From an uncultured Hyphomicrobiales bacterium (GTDB taxonomy: Bacteria; Pseudomonadota; Alphaproteobacteria; Rhizobiales; Beijerinckiaceae), in contig CAIVAX010000110.1 of NCBI GenBank assembly GCA_903903935.1, positions 1 to 9,513 of the forward strand: a DNA stretch of 9,513 bases, read 5' to 3'. Positions 1 to 6,386 of the stretch are shown here, piece by piece. How positions within the stretch are numbered: position 1 is the stretch's first letter; each line of letters opens with the position of its first letter. The translations under genes were made by a program, and so were the position numbers. Under the pieces are notes generated by a model that did not search any database, was not told the origin of the DNA, and saw only the letters and a program-made list of their open reading frames with translations.

Positions 1-33
1 ACGTGAGTATCTTTCTATCAGGCAAGCAAGTGA

Positions 34-963
34 TCAGAATGGTTTAAGAGGATGCGCAACGATAGCGCCCTTTTGACCAATCACAAAACTGGCGACGTCT
101 GCGGCAAAGCGCGCAGCTGTGAGAGGATCATCACCGGCCAAAAGCCGGGCGAGATATGTGCCATTAAAACTATCGCCTGCACTCGTCGTATCGACCACAT
201 GCGCCACAGGGCTGGCAGGCAGAAAATGCGTTTCCCCTGCCCTCAAAAGTGTGATGCCCTCAGCACCCTGTTTGACGACGATATGGTCTAACCCAAGCGC
301 CCGATAACGCGCAATCGTCTGGGCAGGATTCGAATCGCCAAAGCATAAGGCTTCATCCTCAAAACTGGGCATGATGAGTGTGGCACATTGCGCAGCTTGC
401 GTGAGAAGTACCCGCGCCTGATCAAGATCATCCCATAGCCGCAGGCGAATATTGGGATCAAACACAACCTCACGACCTGAATTTTTCACCTCGCGCACAG
501 CTGCCAAAAATGGCGCGCGATCCTGCGGCGGGAGTATGGCCACAGTAATGCCTGAGAAAATGACAACACTGGCATCATCCAAAGCCTGTTTTAAATGGGC
601 GGGCTCAGAGGCCAATTGACGGGCGGCAGATTGCGAACGCCAATAGGAAAAGCTGCGCTCACCCTCATGCACATGCACGAGATAAAGTCCCGGCAGACTC
701 CCCTCCCGCTCGAGAATATAGCTCGTGCCAATGTTATGGTGCGCCATAAAATCGCGCATTTCTGCCGACAAAGCATCCGTGCCCAGCGCTGTGTAATAGT
801 CCACAGCCCAATCTTGGGGCAAGGCCAAGCGGGCATAAAAAGCCATATTGAACGTATCGCCCGCAAAGCCCTTGTTCAGACTAAAGCCCTTGTTCTGACT
901 CATGAGAGTCAAATCGGTGAGCTCAACCATGCATTCGCCGATCGACAATAGCCTTTGCTTCAC
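34..963 (-). CDS. kdgK: 2-dehydro-3-deoxygluconokinase (PfkB family)
   Basis: Cytoplasmic kinase expected to phosphorylate 2-keto-3-deoxygluconate with ATP, giving KDPG for the Entner-Doudoroff aldolase. Seen from the GTG start (309 aa): N-terminal RLLSIGECMVEL opening typical of KDG kinases, the GFAGDTFN substrate-binding segment (about residues 32-39), RSFSYWRSQSAA (about 103-114), FDPNIRLRLW (about 168-177), and the C-terminal PfkB signature DTTSAGDSFNG (about 258-268) with Asp264 as the expected catalytic base. I chose GTG at 963 over the in-frame ATG at 1020. A perfect AAGGAGG lies 5 nt upstream of the GTG, the ATG has no Shine-Dalgarno sequence, and 309 aa matches the usual KdgK length. 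It lies downstream of and co-directional with the PQQ dehydrogenase, separated by 155 bp with a hairpin, so co-transcription is uncertain. A related sugar kinase of the same family is the main alternative. Confidence 0.87.
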   Translation of the reverse strand: MKQRLLSIGECMVELTDLTLMSQNKGFSLNKGFAGDTFNMAFYARLALPQDWAVDYYTALGTDALSAEMRDFMAHHNIGTSYILEREGSLPGLYLVHVHEGERSFSYWRSQSAARQLASEPAHLKQALDDASVVIFSGITVAILPPQDRAPFLAAVREVKNSGREVVFDPNIRLRLWDDLDQARVLLTQAAQCATLIMPSFEDEALCFGDSNPAQTIARYRALGLDHIVVKQGAEGITLLRAGETHFLPASPVAHVVDTTSAGDSFNGTYLARLLAGDDPLTAARFAADVASFVIGQKGAIVAHPLKPF

Positions 964-968
964 CAGAG

Positions 969-975
969 CCTCCTT
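969..975 (-). promoter_or_regulatory. Shine-Dalgarno sequence that decides the kdgK start
   Basis: Read on the minus strand this is AAGGAGG, a full match to the 16S rRNA anti-SD, 5 nt before a GTG codon at 963-961. It lies inside the longer reading frame that starts with ATG at 1020, so it argues that the first 19 codons of that longer frame are not translated. Confidence 0.75.
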
Positions 976-1077
976 CTCTTCGTAAGCGAACCGGCTAAGT
1001 TCTATTGCCTCAGAATACAAGTTCGATCTGACGTGAGTCTAACACATCGCAATCAGAGGCTTCTAGACAGCGATACA

Positions 1078-1112
1078 TGCCCCTGAAGCCCTAGTCAGTT
1101 GTCTCAGGGGCA
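1078..1112 (-). terminator. Hairpin after the PQQ dehydrogenase gene
   Basis: A perfect 9-bp inverted repeat (TGCCCCTGA at 1078-1086, TCAGGGGCA at 1104-1112) with a 17-nt loop lies 6 bp past the dehydrogenase stop codon. There is no U-tract after the stem on the minus strand, so it may instead be a 3'-end stabiliser or a weak or Rho-assisted terminator. Confidence 0.4.
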
Positions 1113-1118
1113 ATAGAC

Positions 1119-3269
1119 TCAATGTGAGCCATGTTCCATGGCGGGCATGTCCATTTTAGTGGCTGCCGCCTTTTCAAGATTGGGGGCGTCAACCACCACA
1201 CTTGGCTTGCCGGCCAATTTCTGGCCCGTCACTATAATTTGCCCGACCATGAAAGGATGCGGCGTGCAAATATAATTATAGGTGCCAGGCTCATTAAACG
1301 TCACGCTAGCAGACTGACCTGCATCGAGCAGGCCTGTATCCCAGCCACCGCCTTGTGAGCCTGTCGCATTATGAGGTGTTTTCCCCGTATTGGCGAAAGT
1401 GACTTTTTCACCCACAGCCAAGCTGATGCGGGGAGGATTAAACATATAGTCGCTGAGACTGATCTTATCCGCCTTTACAATCGGACCTGCGAGTTCGATC
1501 ACAGTTTGCGGAGGCTTAGGAGCAGGAAATTCGGCGATCTCCTTTTTGGTAGGGCTTCCCTTGAGAGAAAAGACCCAAAGCATGTCGCCATTCTGCGAAC
1601 TGGTTTGGATAGACACACCGCCAGAAGCGATCGCGACATATTGGACGCCATCGATCTCATAAGTGATGGCTGGCGCATCGGCACCGGCGCCAGTTTGGAA
1701 TTGCCAGAGCAGCTCGCCTGTCTTGTCATCATAGGCTTGGAAGTTGCCATCAGGTTCGCCATGAAAAACCAATCCACCCGCTGTGGAGAGGGCCCCACTG
1801 CCTTGCCCAATCGAATAGGGCATTTTTTTCTGCCACGCGATTTTATTAGTGCGCGAGTCAATGGCGGTTAAAGTACCAGCATTGCGCGTGCCCAAAGCCG
1901 GCCCTACAGTTTTGCCTGTGCCGCGCAAAATGCGGCTTTGCGGACGATCAGCCGCTGTCACATAGACATAACCCGTGCGCGAGCTGAACGACATGGGCGC
2001 CCAATTGATGCCGCCATTGCCTCCCGGTGACATTAATATGGGCTGATCATAAATCACACCAAAGATACATTTCGTCGTCCAGCCTTCCAGAGGCTGAGGA
2101 CATTGCGGCATGACAGCATCACCCCGCGGAATGGGCTGTGTGGGCGAGCTGGCAACGCGGGCATCTACCTCAACCGGCTTCTCATCAATGCCAATGAGCG
2201 GCTTGCCGGTTTCACGATCAAGAAAATAAAGCCAGCCGGTCTTACATCCCTCGACTATGCCTTTGCGCTTTTTACCATCATACACTTGATCAAACAAAAT
2301 CACTGGGCTTGGGCAATCAAAGTCCCATAGATCATGATGAACTTGCTGGAAGTGCCATTTATATTTGCCATCCAAAGTCAGCGCGACAATGGAGGAGCTG
2401 AATAAATTATCCCCCGGTCGATCAATGCCCATTCCACCCGCTTCTGGGCCAGGATTGCCCGTTGCAAAATAAATGAGCCCGAGCTCAGGATCGATGGCAG
2501 GCGTCGACCACACATTCGCGCCGCCCGTCTTCCAAGCATTGGCGCGTTTTGGATTGGGATCATCGCCTTTGGGCCAAGTCTCGCTGCCAAACTCTCCTGG
2601 GGCAGGAACGGTATACCAAGTCCATTTGATCGCGCCTGTCTTGGCATCAAGGGCCGTCACCTTGCCGCGCGCTTCACGATCACCGCCAGCAATGCCGGTA
2701 TAAATAACGCCATTATGATAAAGTGGCGCTGCGGTGAGTGTGTATCCTTGCTGCCATTTGCCAACTTCGGATTTCCAAAGCACCTTGCCGGTCTTGGCAT
2801 CCAGAGCGACCATAAATCCATCGAGCTGACCAACGAAGACTTTACCTTCTCCAACAGCAACACCACGATTATCCCAGCCACAGCAGACTGTCGTGATATT
2901 CTGATTGATGTTGGACCGATATTCCCAAATCAATGCGCCAGTCTTCGCATCAAACGCATAAGTATCATCATTGCCTGAGGCGAGATAAAGCATGCCATCT
3001 TTGACGACAGGTGTGCCCTCAAGTGAATATTTTGAGCCAAGACCAGACCCAAGATGAACAGCCCAAGCGGGTTTGAGCGTTTTAATATTTTTTGAATTGA
3101 TTTGAGTGAGCTTTGAATACCGCGTCGCGCCCCAATCGCCACCTATGGTCGCCCATTCCTTGCTCGCGGGTTGACGCAGATCTGATGCTTTTTGCGCAAA
3201 GGATGCACTCAGGCTTGCGCACACAAACGCGGCTGAGACAATGAGTCTGATTGATGCGAGCAAGTTCAT
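1119..3269 (-). CDS. Exported PQQ-dependent dehydrogenase with C-terminal amicyanin-like copper domain
   Basis: Periplasmic quinoprotein, 716 aa, expected to oxidise an alcohol or aldehyde (substrate unknown). A signal peptide (cleavage probably after ASFA, residue 25) leads into an eight-bladed propeller (about 35-575) with repeated tryptophan-docking segments of the form DAKTGxxxW (residues 107-115, 157-165, 208-216). PQQ-site features are the adjacent cysteines C129-C130, W254 (ANVWSTPAID), N272 (GNPG) and catalytic D316 in HHDLWDFD. D318, two residues on, is the position that marks lanthanide-dependent XoxF/PedH-type enzymes. The metal-ligand Glu of MxaF seems to be Asp197 (GGDREARG). Residues 590-682 form a cupredoxin: H633, C668, H671 and M674, with CTPHPFMVG closely resembling amicyanin. 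The tail from residue 706 is Met/His-rich. There is no CxxCH heme motif, so the copper domain probably takes the role of the cytochrome domain. The start ATG has GGGGAG 2 nt upstream, which is tight. The gene is divergent from the VOC gene. Confidence 0.9.
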   Translation of the reverse strand: MNLLASIRLIVSAAFVCASLSASFAQKASDLRQPASKEWATIGGDWGATRYSKLTQINSKNIKTLKPAWAVHLGSGLGSKYSLEGTPVVKDGMLYLASGNDDTYAFDAKTGALIWEYRSNINQNITTVCCGWDNRGVAVGEGKVFVGQLDGFMVALDAKTGKVLWKSEVGKWQQGYTLTAAPLYHNGVIYTGIAGGDREARGKVTALDAKTGAIKWTWYTVPAPGEFGSETWPKGDDPNPKRANAWKTGGANVWSTPAIDPELGLIYFATGNPGPEAGGMGIDRPGDNLFSSSIVALTLDGKYKWHFQQVHHDLWDFDCPSPVILFDQVYDGKKRKGIVEGCKTGWLYFLDRETGKPLIGIDEKPVEVDARVASSPTQPIPRGDAVMPQCPQPLEGWTTKCIFGVIYDQPILMSPGGNGGINWAPMSFSSRTGYVYVTAADRPQSRILRGTGKTVGPALGTRNAGTLTAIDSRTNKIAWQKKMPYSIGQGSGALSTAGGLVFHGEPDGNFQAYDDKTGELLWQFQTGAGADAPAITYEIDGVQYVAIASGGVSIQTSSQNGDMLWVFSLKGSPTKKEIAEFPAPKPPQTVIELAGPIVKADKISLSDYMFNPPRISLAVGEKVTFANTGKTPHNATGSQGGGWDTGLLDAGQSASVTFNEPGTYNYICTPHPFMVGQIIVTGQKLAGKPSVVVDAPNLEKAAATKMDMPAMEHGSH

Positions 3270-3308
3270 AGCTCCCCAGAGGTTGTTTTGAAAATTTTAC
3301 TTATCCCA

Positions 3309-3338
3309 ATTTAACCTCAAGACCCTTGGCTTTGGCAA
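3309..3338 (-). promoter_or_regulatory. Possible sigma70-type promoter for the PQQ dehydrogenase
   Basis: On the minus strand TTGCCA (3338-3333, 5/6 to the -35 consensus) and TTAAAT (3314-3309, 4/6 to the -10) are separated by 18 bp, leaving an untranslated leader of roughly 30 nt. The -35 lies inside the 21-bp dyad at 3322-3342. The match is moderate, and the lower-scoring -10 makes it tentative. Confidence 0.35.
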
Positions 3339-3342
3339 GGGT
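3322..3342. promoter_or_regulatory. 21-bp dyad, candidate operator
   Basis: ACCCTTG (3322-3328) and CAAGGGT (3336-3342) form a perfect 7-7-7 inverted repeat in the divergent intergenic region, overlapping the proposed -35 of the dehydrogenase promoter. The spacing suits a dimeric transcription factor. No regulator gene is present in the window, so the binding protein is unknown. Confidence 0.35.
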
Positions 3343-3412
3343 GAAATAGCAACTTGTTCAGCTCAGCAGCTCAAAACAGCATCCAGTCGTAAACGGGCCT
3401 ACGCTGCATGAC

Positions 3413-3441
3413 TTGATCCCAACCCAAGCACGGGCTAGAAT
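3413..3441 (+). promoter_or_regulatory. Sigma70-type promoter for the VOC / binding-protein operon
   Basis: TTGATC (3413-3418, 4/6) and TAGAAT (3436-3441, 5/6) with an exact 17-bp spacer. Transcription would start near 3448, giving a leader of about 35 nt that includes the GGGGAG ribosome binding site at 3473-3478. Confidence 0.55.
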
Positions 3442-3482
3442 CAGAGCACAATCATATTTTAAATAGACCCACGGGGAGCTAT

Positions 3483-4277
3483 ATGTCCGCCAAATTGAAC
3501 CATCTTGCCATAACCAGCGATATATATGCGTCGAATGCGCGGTTTTATATGGCTCTGTTTGGTATGAAGGGCTCAAGCAATACGCGGCCAGCCAGAGCCA
3601 TGCCGGTGGGCGATGGCCAAATCGGTTTGAACAATATTCCTCGCCGCGAGGGTCGGCGCAGCGGCCTTGATCATTTCGGTTTTGAAGTCGACAGCATGAA
3701 GCTCACGCTGGAGCGTATCAAGGCTTTTGATCCCTCTCTGCAATGGGTGGTGCGCCCCTCTGTGCGCCCGAATGCGGCTGTGAGCGCCCATGATCCCGAT
3801 ATGATTATCTTTGATTTGGCTGAACGCAATTCTGGCAAAGCGCAAGATATCTTTGCCGAGAATGATTGGAAGCAAGAGCGCTATATCAATCATATTGCCT
3901 TGCGCTGCCGTCAGCCCGATCGCAGCGCGGAATTTTATTCAAAGGTATTTGAGCTTCACGCCATCCAGAAGGATGGCAATTGGTATTTGAGCGATGGCCG
4001 CGTGTCCCTTGTCTTGCAGCAATGGTCGATGGAGAATTTCATCGGCCATGATCCTTTGCCACCGCAAATTGATCATTTCGGTTTTAAAGTCGAGAGCATT
4101 GCCGCCGTGCGCAAAGATATGGATGATCTGATCGGATTTAATCCGCAATTCATCACCAAGCCGCTTGGCTATGGCGAAGAGGGACAGGCGCGTCTTGATC
4201 TGTTCAAGCAATGCCCCATTGGCCAGTTTCATCTGACCGATCTGGAAGGCGTTTACATCGATATCACAGAAGAGTGA
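3483..4277 (+). CDS. Two-module VOC family protein (glyoxalase/extradiol dioxygenase superfamily)
   Basis: Cytoplasmic protein of 264 aa built from two vicinal-oxygen-chelate modules (about 1-130 and 131-264). Each module has the family pattern: an early histidine (H7 in LNHLAI; H137 in INHIALRC), an SxxFYxxxF helix (17-26; 148-156), a DHFGF strand (H64; H198) and a closing acidic strand (IIFDLAE near 108-114; VYIDITEE near 257-264). These His and acidic residues are candidate metal ligands. Two-module VOC proteins of this length include extradiol dioxygenases, and the reaction cannot be named from sequence. A GGGGAG ribosome binding site lies 4 nt before the ATG. The binding-protein gene follows after 10 bp, so the pair probably forms an operon acting on an imported organic acid or aromatic compound. 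The DHFGF segments are nearly identical at the DNA level, suggesting recent duplication or conversion. Confidence 0.85.
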   Translation: MSAKLNHLAITSDIYASNARFYMALFGMKGSSNTRPARAMPVGDGQIGLNNIPRREGRRSGLDHFGFEVDSMKLTLERIKAFDPSLQWVVRPSVRPNAAVSAHDPDMIIFDLAERNSGKAQDIFAENDWKQERYINHIALRCRQPDRSAEFYSKVFELHAIQKDGNWYLSDGRVSLVLQQWSMENFIGHDPLPPQIDHFGFKVESIAAVRKDMDDLIGFNPQFITKPLGYGEEGQARLDLFKQCPIGQFHLTDLEGVYIDITEE

Positions 4278-4287
4278 GGAAACATCT

Positions 4288-5307
4288 ATGATCCGCACAT
4301 TAGCTCTGGCTTCAAGCCTCTCACTGATCGCCCTGTCATCCGCACAGGCAGATGCTGTCTCTGATTTCTTCACCGGCAAATCGATCTCTTTGATCATTTC
4401 GACAGGTGTCGGCGGCGGTGTGGATACAAATGCGCGCCTTGTCGCTAAACATTTGGGGAATCATATTCCCGGCAATCCATCTGTGACGCCTAAAAATATG
4501 ACAGGTGCTGGCCATTTGCAGGCGACAAATTATCTCTATGCACAGGCCCCACGCGATGGCACATCACTTGGCGCTATTCTGCCCGCCTTTGTTGGCTATC
4601 AAGTGCTCGATGGGCGCGGCGCGCAATATGACGCGCGCAATTTCAATTATCTTGGCTCCAGCGATGTAGAAAACGCCAATCTCTATACCTCGAGCTCGCA
4701 GGGTATCAAAAGCATTGAGCAAATCAAAACGCGCGAAGTGCTCATGGGTGCCACGGGCGCAGGCTCTTACACAATGCTTTATCCTACATTGTTGAACAAT
4801 GTGCTGGGCTATAAATTTAAGATTGTGTCAGGCTATAAGAGCACGAATGAAATCCATCTGGCTATGGAGCGCGGCGAGGTTTATGGGCGTGCGGGTAATT
4901 TCTTCTCGAGCCTGAAAGCGCAAAATCCCGATTGGTTGCCCAGCGGCAAAATTGACATGCTCTTGCAGATTGGCGCCGTGCGCGATCCTGAATGGCCCAA
5001 TCTGCCGCTCCTGACTGATCTTGCGACCAATGAGGAACAAAAAGCAATCTTCAAACTCTTCTCAGCCGAGATTGCCCTTGGCCGCGTCTTCCTAACCACG
5101 CCCGGCGTGCCCGAAGATCGCCTGGCCGCACTGCGCAAGGCTTTTGAGGAGACTATGCGCGATCCCGCCTATATTGAAGATTCCCGCAAGGTCGATATGC
5201 AAGTGCGGCCACTCACCCATCAGCAGGTCAAGATTCTAGCCGATGAAATCATCGCTATGCCGCAAGATGTGCTAAGCAAAGCCAAAGTCGCCATGGGCGG
5301 GCAATAG
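4288..5307 (+). CDS. Bug/TctC-family periplasmic solute-binding protein
   Basis: Extracytoplasmic binding protein of the tripartite tricarboxylate transporter family, 339 aa, usual length. The signal peptide MIRTLALASSLSLIALSSAQA is probably cleaved before D22. The mature protein opens with the family's FFTGKSISLIISTGVGGGVDTNARL (about 27-51), then HLGNHIPGNPSVTPKNMTGAGH (about 55-76), YLYAQAPRDGTSLG (about 82-95) and the C-terminal lobe with LTTPGVPEDRLAALRKAFEETMRDP (about 269-293). Such proteins bind carboxylates or other small polar ligands between two lobes; the ligand is unknown. A GAGG-type ribosome binding site sits 7 nt upstream of the ATG and overlaps the VOC stop region, showing tight coupling. 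No TctA/TctB membrane genes are present, so this is either an orphan Bug receptor that borrows a distant transporter or has a sensing role. Confidence 0.9.
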   Translation: MIRTLALASSLSLIALSSAQADAVSDFFTGKSISLIISTGVGGGVDTNARLVAKHLGNHIPGNPSVTPKNMTGAGHLQATNYLYAQAPRDGTSLGAILPAFVGYQVLDGRGAQYDARNFNYLGSSDVENANLYTSSSQGIKSIEQIKTREVLMGATGAGSYTMLYPTLLNNVLGYKFKIVSGYKSTNEIHLAMERGEVYGRAGNFFSSLKAQNPDWLPSGKIDMLLQIGAVRDPEWPNLPLLTDLATNEEQKAIFKLFSAEIALGRVFLTTPGVPEDRLAALRKAFEETMRDPAYIEDSRKVDMQVRPLTHQQVKILADEIIAMPQDVLSKAKVAMGGQ

Positions 5308-5311
5308 ATTA

Positions 5312-5361
5312 CTGCTGCGGCCCATAGATCGCAGCAGCCAGAGCGGGCAACGTCTCCGCTC
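5312..5361 (+). terminator. Two tandem hairpins after the binding-protein gene
   Basis: Stem 1 is CTGCTGCG (5312-5319) with CGCAGCAG (5330-5337), 10-nt loop; stem 2 is GAGCGG (5341-5346) with CCGCTC (5356-5361), 9-nt loop. They start 4 bp after the stop codon. No U-tract follows, so termination is plausible but not certain. Confidence 0.45.
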
Positions 5362-5414
5362 AAGCTGCGTGACGAAAGACTAGCCAAAGCGGAAATTTCG
5401 ATTTTAATGTCGCA

Positions 5415-6281
5415 ATGGCGAGTGCGAAAAAGAATCACCTGATTGATCCCCTGATGCTGGAGGCCCTGCCTCATGCAGCGGGGATCTATCTTTTCAGGGG
5501 TGATGGCCCCCTGCCCCTCTATATTGGCAAAAGTACCGACATTCGCTCGCGTGTGCTCTCGCATTTGCGCGACAGCAGTAAGCGAAAAATGCTCAAACAA
5601 GCCCGCCGCATCGATTATGTCGAAACCTCTGGCGACATTGGCGCCCAATTGCTTGAGGCACAATTCATCAAACAATATAATCCGTTTTACAATATTCGCC
5701 TGCGCCGCATACGTAAGCTCTATTCCATTCGGATGATTAAAAAGCCTAAAGGTGTTGTCACTGACATCATCGGCGGCAAGGATATTGTGATCGGCCAGAC
5801 CGACAATATCTATGGCATTTTTCGATCCCAGCGCGCCGCAACTGAGAAATTGCGCGATCTGGCCTCAGCCAATCACTTATGTCATGGCACTATCGGCCTT
5901 GAAAGCATCAGCGCACGCGGCTGCTTTGGCCTGCAAGTGCGCTCTTGCCATGGGGTCTGCATTGGCGAGGAAGACCGGCAGGAGCATGATCAGCGCCTGA
6001 TCAAGGCCCTTGAAAATATGAAAGTGCATGTCTGGCCCTATCCACATGCAGTTGAACTGATCGAACAATCGGGAGATTGGATCCAGCGCCACCGTATCGA
6101 TCAATGGCGCTATTTGGGCACATGGTGTTCCAAGCGGCAAAGCTTTCTGCCCTATGATCAGCAGATCTTTGACCTTGATGTCTATAAAATCCTCGTCAAA
6201 CCCATAATTCATGGGCAAGCGCGCATCGAACAGCTGCATAATGAAAAGGCGACGACTCCTTTGAGCGCGTCTGCCTATTGA
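5415..6281 (+). CDS. cho: Excinuclease Cho (UvrC-like GIY-YIG endonuclease)
   Basis: Stand-alone homologue of the N-terminal half of UvrC, 288 aa (E. coli Cho is about 295). In nucleotide excision repair Cho makes the 3' incision after UvrAB damage loading, further from the lesion than UvrC does. Seen: GIY (23-25), YIG (36-38), conserved R44 in IRSRV, catalytic E81 in LLEAQFIKQYNPFYN, and the downstream domain with C156, C170, C178 and C182, whose last three are spaced x7 and x3 as in the [4Fe-4S] cluster of UvrC. YKILVKP near the C-terminus is also Cho-like. There is no UvrB-interacting or RNase H-like C-terminal domain, which is normal for Cho. The ribosome binding site is weak (GCGGAAA). 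The gene follows the binding-protein terminator and precedes phrB in the same direction. I see no GTTC-N7-GTTC LexA box upstream. Confidence 0.92.
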   Translation: MASAKKNHLIDPLMLEALPHAAGIYLFRGDGPLPLYIGKSTDIRSRVLSHLRDSSKRKMLKQARRIDYVETSGDIGAQLLEAQFIKQYNPFYNIRLRRIRKLYSIRMIKKPKGVVTDIIGGKDIVIGQTDNIYGIFRSQRAATEKLRDLASANHLCHGTIGLESISARGCFGLQVRSCHGVCIGEEDRQEHDQRLIKALENMKVHVWPYPHAVELIEQSGDWIQRHRIDQWRYLGTWCSKRQSFLPYDQQIFDLDVYKILVKPIIHGQARIEQLHNEKATTPLSASAY

Positions 6282-6386
6282 TGACTTCTGGCTAAGTCTT
6301 TCATCCAGATCCTGCCCAATATCGTATGACTTAATAGTTCCCGCCACAGAGGCGAATTGTGTTTGGTCTCCTTTCAGGATTGCGTG

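Larger units (their letters stand above)
3268..3482. repeat. 10-bp inverted repeat at both ends of the divergent intergenic region
   Basis: ATAGCTCCCC at 3268-3277 and its exact reverse complement GGGGAGCTAT at 3473-3482 bracket the region between the PQQ dehydrogenase and VOC genes. Each copy supplies the Shine-Dalgarno sequence of the gene it abuts, so part of the match is explained by ribosome binding; the AGCTAT portion is not. Confidence 0.6.

Noticed and set aside
964..1020. N-terminal extension of kdgK from the ATG at 1020
   Set aside because: The extension lacks a ribosome binding site, contains the AAGGAGG that serves the GTG at 963, and exceeds the family length.
1371..1871. A 166-codon open frame on the plus strand inside the PQQ dehydrogenase gene
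   Set aside because: It lies antisense to a clearly conserved domain, has no recognisable motif and no convincing ribosome binding site.
1119..3269. Quinohemoprotein alcohol dehydrogenase
   Set aside because: No CxxCH heme-binding motif exists; the C-terminal Cys is in a type 1 copper pattern.
3355..3378. TGTT...AACA imperfect palindrome around AGCTCAGCAGCT
   Set aside because: The arms are of unequal length (symmetry breaks by two bases), so it is weaker than the exact dyad at 3322-3342.
5308..5414. LexA control of cho, expected for a UvrC-like nuclease
   Set aside because: No GTTC-N7-GTTC or GAAC-N7-GAAC motif is present here or in the gap before phrB (6282-6386).
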